Assembly (NCBI GenBank): GCA_001798565.1
Contig: MGSR01000077.1
Span: 1-5,616 of the forward strand
DNA length: 5,616 nt
Reading direction: 5' to 3'
Source: Deltaproteobacteria bacterium RIFCSPLOWO2_12_FULL_60_16
GTDB taxonomy: Bacteria; Desulfobacterota; Binatia; UBA9968
The notes under the pieces were generated by a model that was not told the DNA's origin, searched no databases, and was given only the letters and a program-made list of their open reading frames with translations. Below, piece by piece: positions 5,482 to 5,616 of this stretch. The position numbers and the translations under genes are program-made. Position 1 is the first letter of the stretch. Each line of letters starts with the position of its first letter.

Positions 5482-5616
5482 ACTCCCGGATGCGCGTGAC
5501 CTTCGGGTGGCTGAAGTCCTGATTGTAGCGGCGGTGCGGCATGATGACGGTCGCCCGGGTTCTTTCGGCCACTTCCTGGCAGTTCTCGTGCCGGTCGTCC
5601 ACAAACAGGCTCACGC
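5450..5616 (-). CDS. HAD-like hydrolase / 5'-nucleotidase-type protein, C-terminal part (start outside window)
   Basis: A minus-strand frame enters from the right edge and ends with TAG at 5452-5450, giving 54 complete codons. The residues begin VSLFVDDRHENCQEVAERTR and continue ATVIMPHRRYNQ, ending in EFNEIFSYLSE. This matches the last part of HAD-superfamily phosphatases of the 5'(3')-nucleotidase type, in which 'hixDDrxen...A...g...il...pYN' contains the acidic pair of motif IV (here DD, in-window residues 6-7) and the closing YN. The nucleophile Asp motif would be outside the window. It converges on ubiD and overlaps it by 32 bases, so both genes' last ten or so codons share DNA. The basic ubiD tail is partly the antisense of this end. 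The assignment rests on a short fragment. Confidence 0.65.
   Translation of the reverse strand, partial: VSLFVDDRHENCQEVAERTRATVIMPHRRYNQDFSHPKVTRIREFNEIFSYLSE

Noticed and set aside
3982..5604. A 540-codon minus-strand open frame opposite ubiD.
   Set aside because: Its translation is Arg/His/Pro-rich low-complexity with no domain; ubiD on the other strand has intact catalytic residues. The real minus-strand gene here is in another frame and ends at 5450.

Overview
The window is a high-GC bacterial segment with protein-coding density, Shine-Dalgarno-led genes and no sign of introns, mobile elements, RNA genes or CRISPR. The families present (UbiD decarboxylase, Asp/Glu-racemase-fold enzymes, an orphan carboxyltransferase, a periplasmic-type amidohydrolase) suggest a metabolically versatile, probably uncultured soil, sediment or marine proteobacterium-like lineage. 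Nothing in the sequence lets me name the taxon.

Layout. (1) 1-492, plus: the 3' end of an amidohydrolase that carries an extra C-terminal IPT/TIG-like beta domain. (2) 535-1998 (possibly from 2022), minus: a pyruvate carboxylase/oxaloacetate decarboxylase-type carboxyltransferase without a biotinyl domain, convergent with (1). (3) About 1999-2231: a divergent intergenic region holding a perfect 11-bp inverted repeat, a candidate operator. (4) 2232-2960 and 3108-3827, plus: tandem paralogues of the Asp/Glu racemase superfamily. Both have Gly in place of the N-terminal catalytic Cys and keep the C-terminal Cys, the arrangement of arylmalonate decarboxylase. (5) 3873-3900: a near-consensus sigma70-type promoter. 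(6) 3955-5481, plus: a UbiD-family prenylated-FMN decarboxylase with an intact active site and an unusual Lys/Arg-rich tail. (7) 5450-5616, minus: the 3' end of a HAD-like phosphatase/nucleotidase gene whose last codons overlap the 3' end of ubiD on the opposite strand.

How they may work together (inference). Three decarboxylase-type enzymes, two cofactor-independent and one prFMN-dependent, lie co-directionally behind a divergent region shared with a carboxyltransferase. This looks like a catabolic module that removes or moves CO2 on an unsaturated, aromatic or malonate-like organic acid. The substrate cannot be read from the sequence. The prFMN synthase (UbiX), a biotin carboxylase/BCCP, a transporter and a regulator are not in the window and would have to lie elsewhere.
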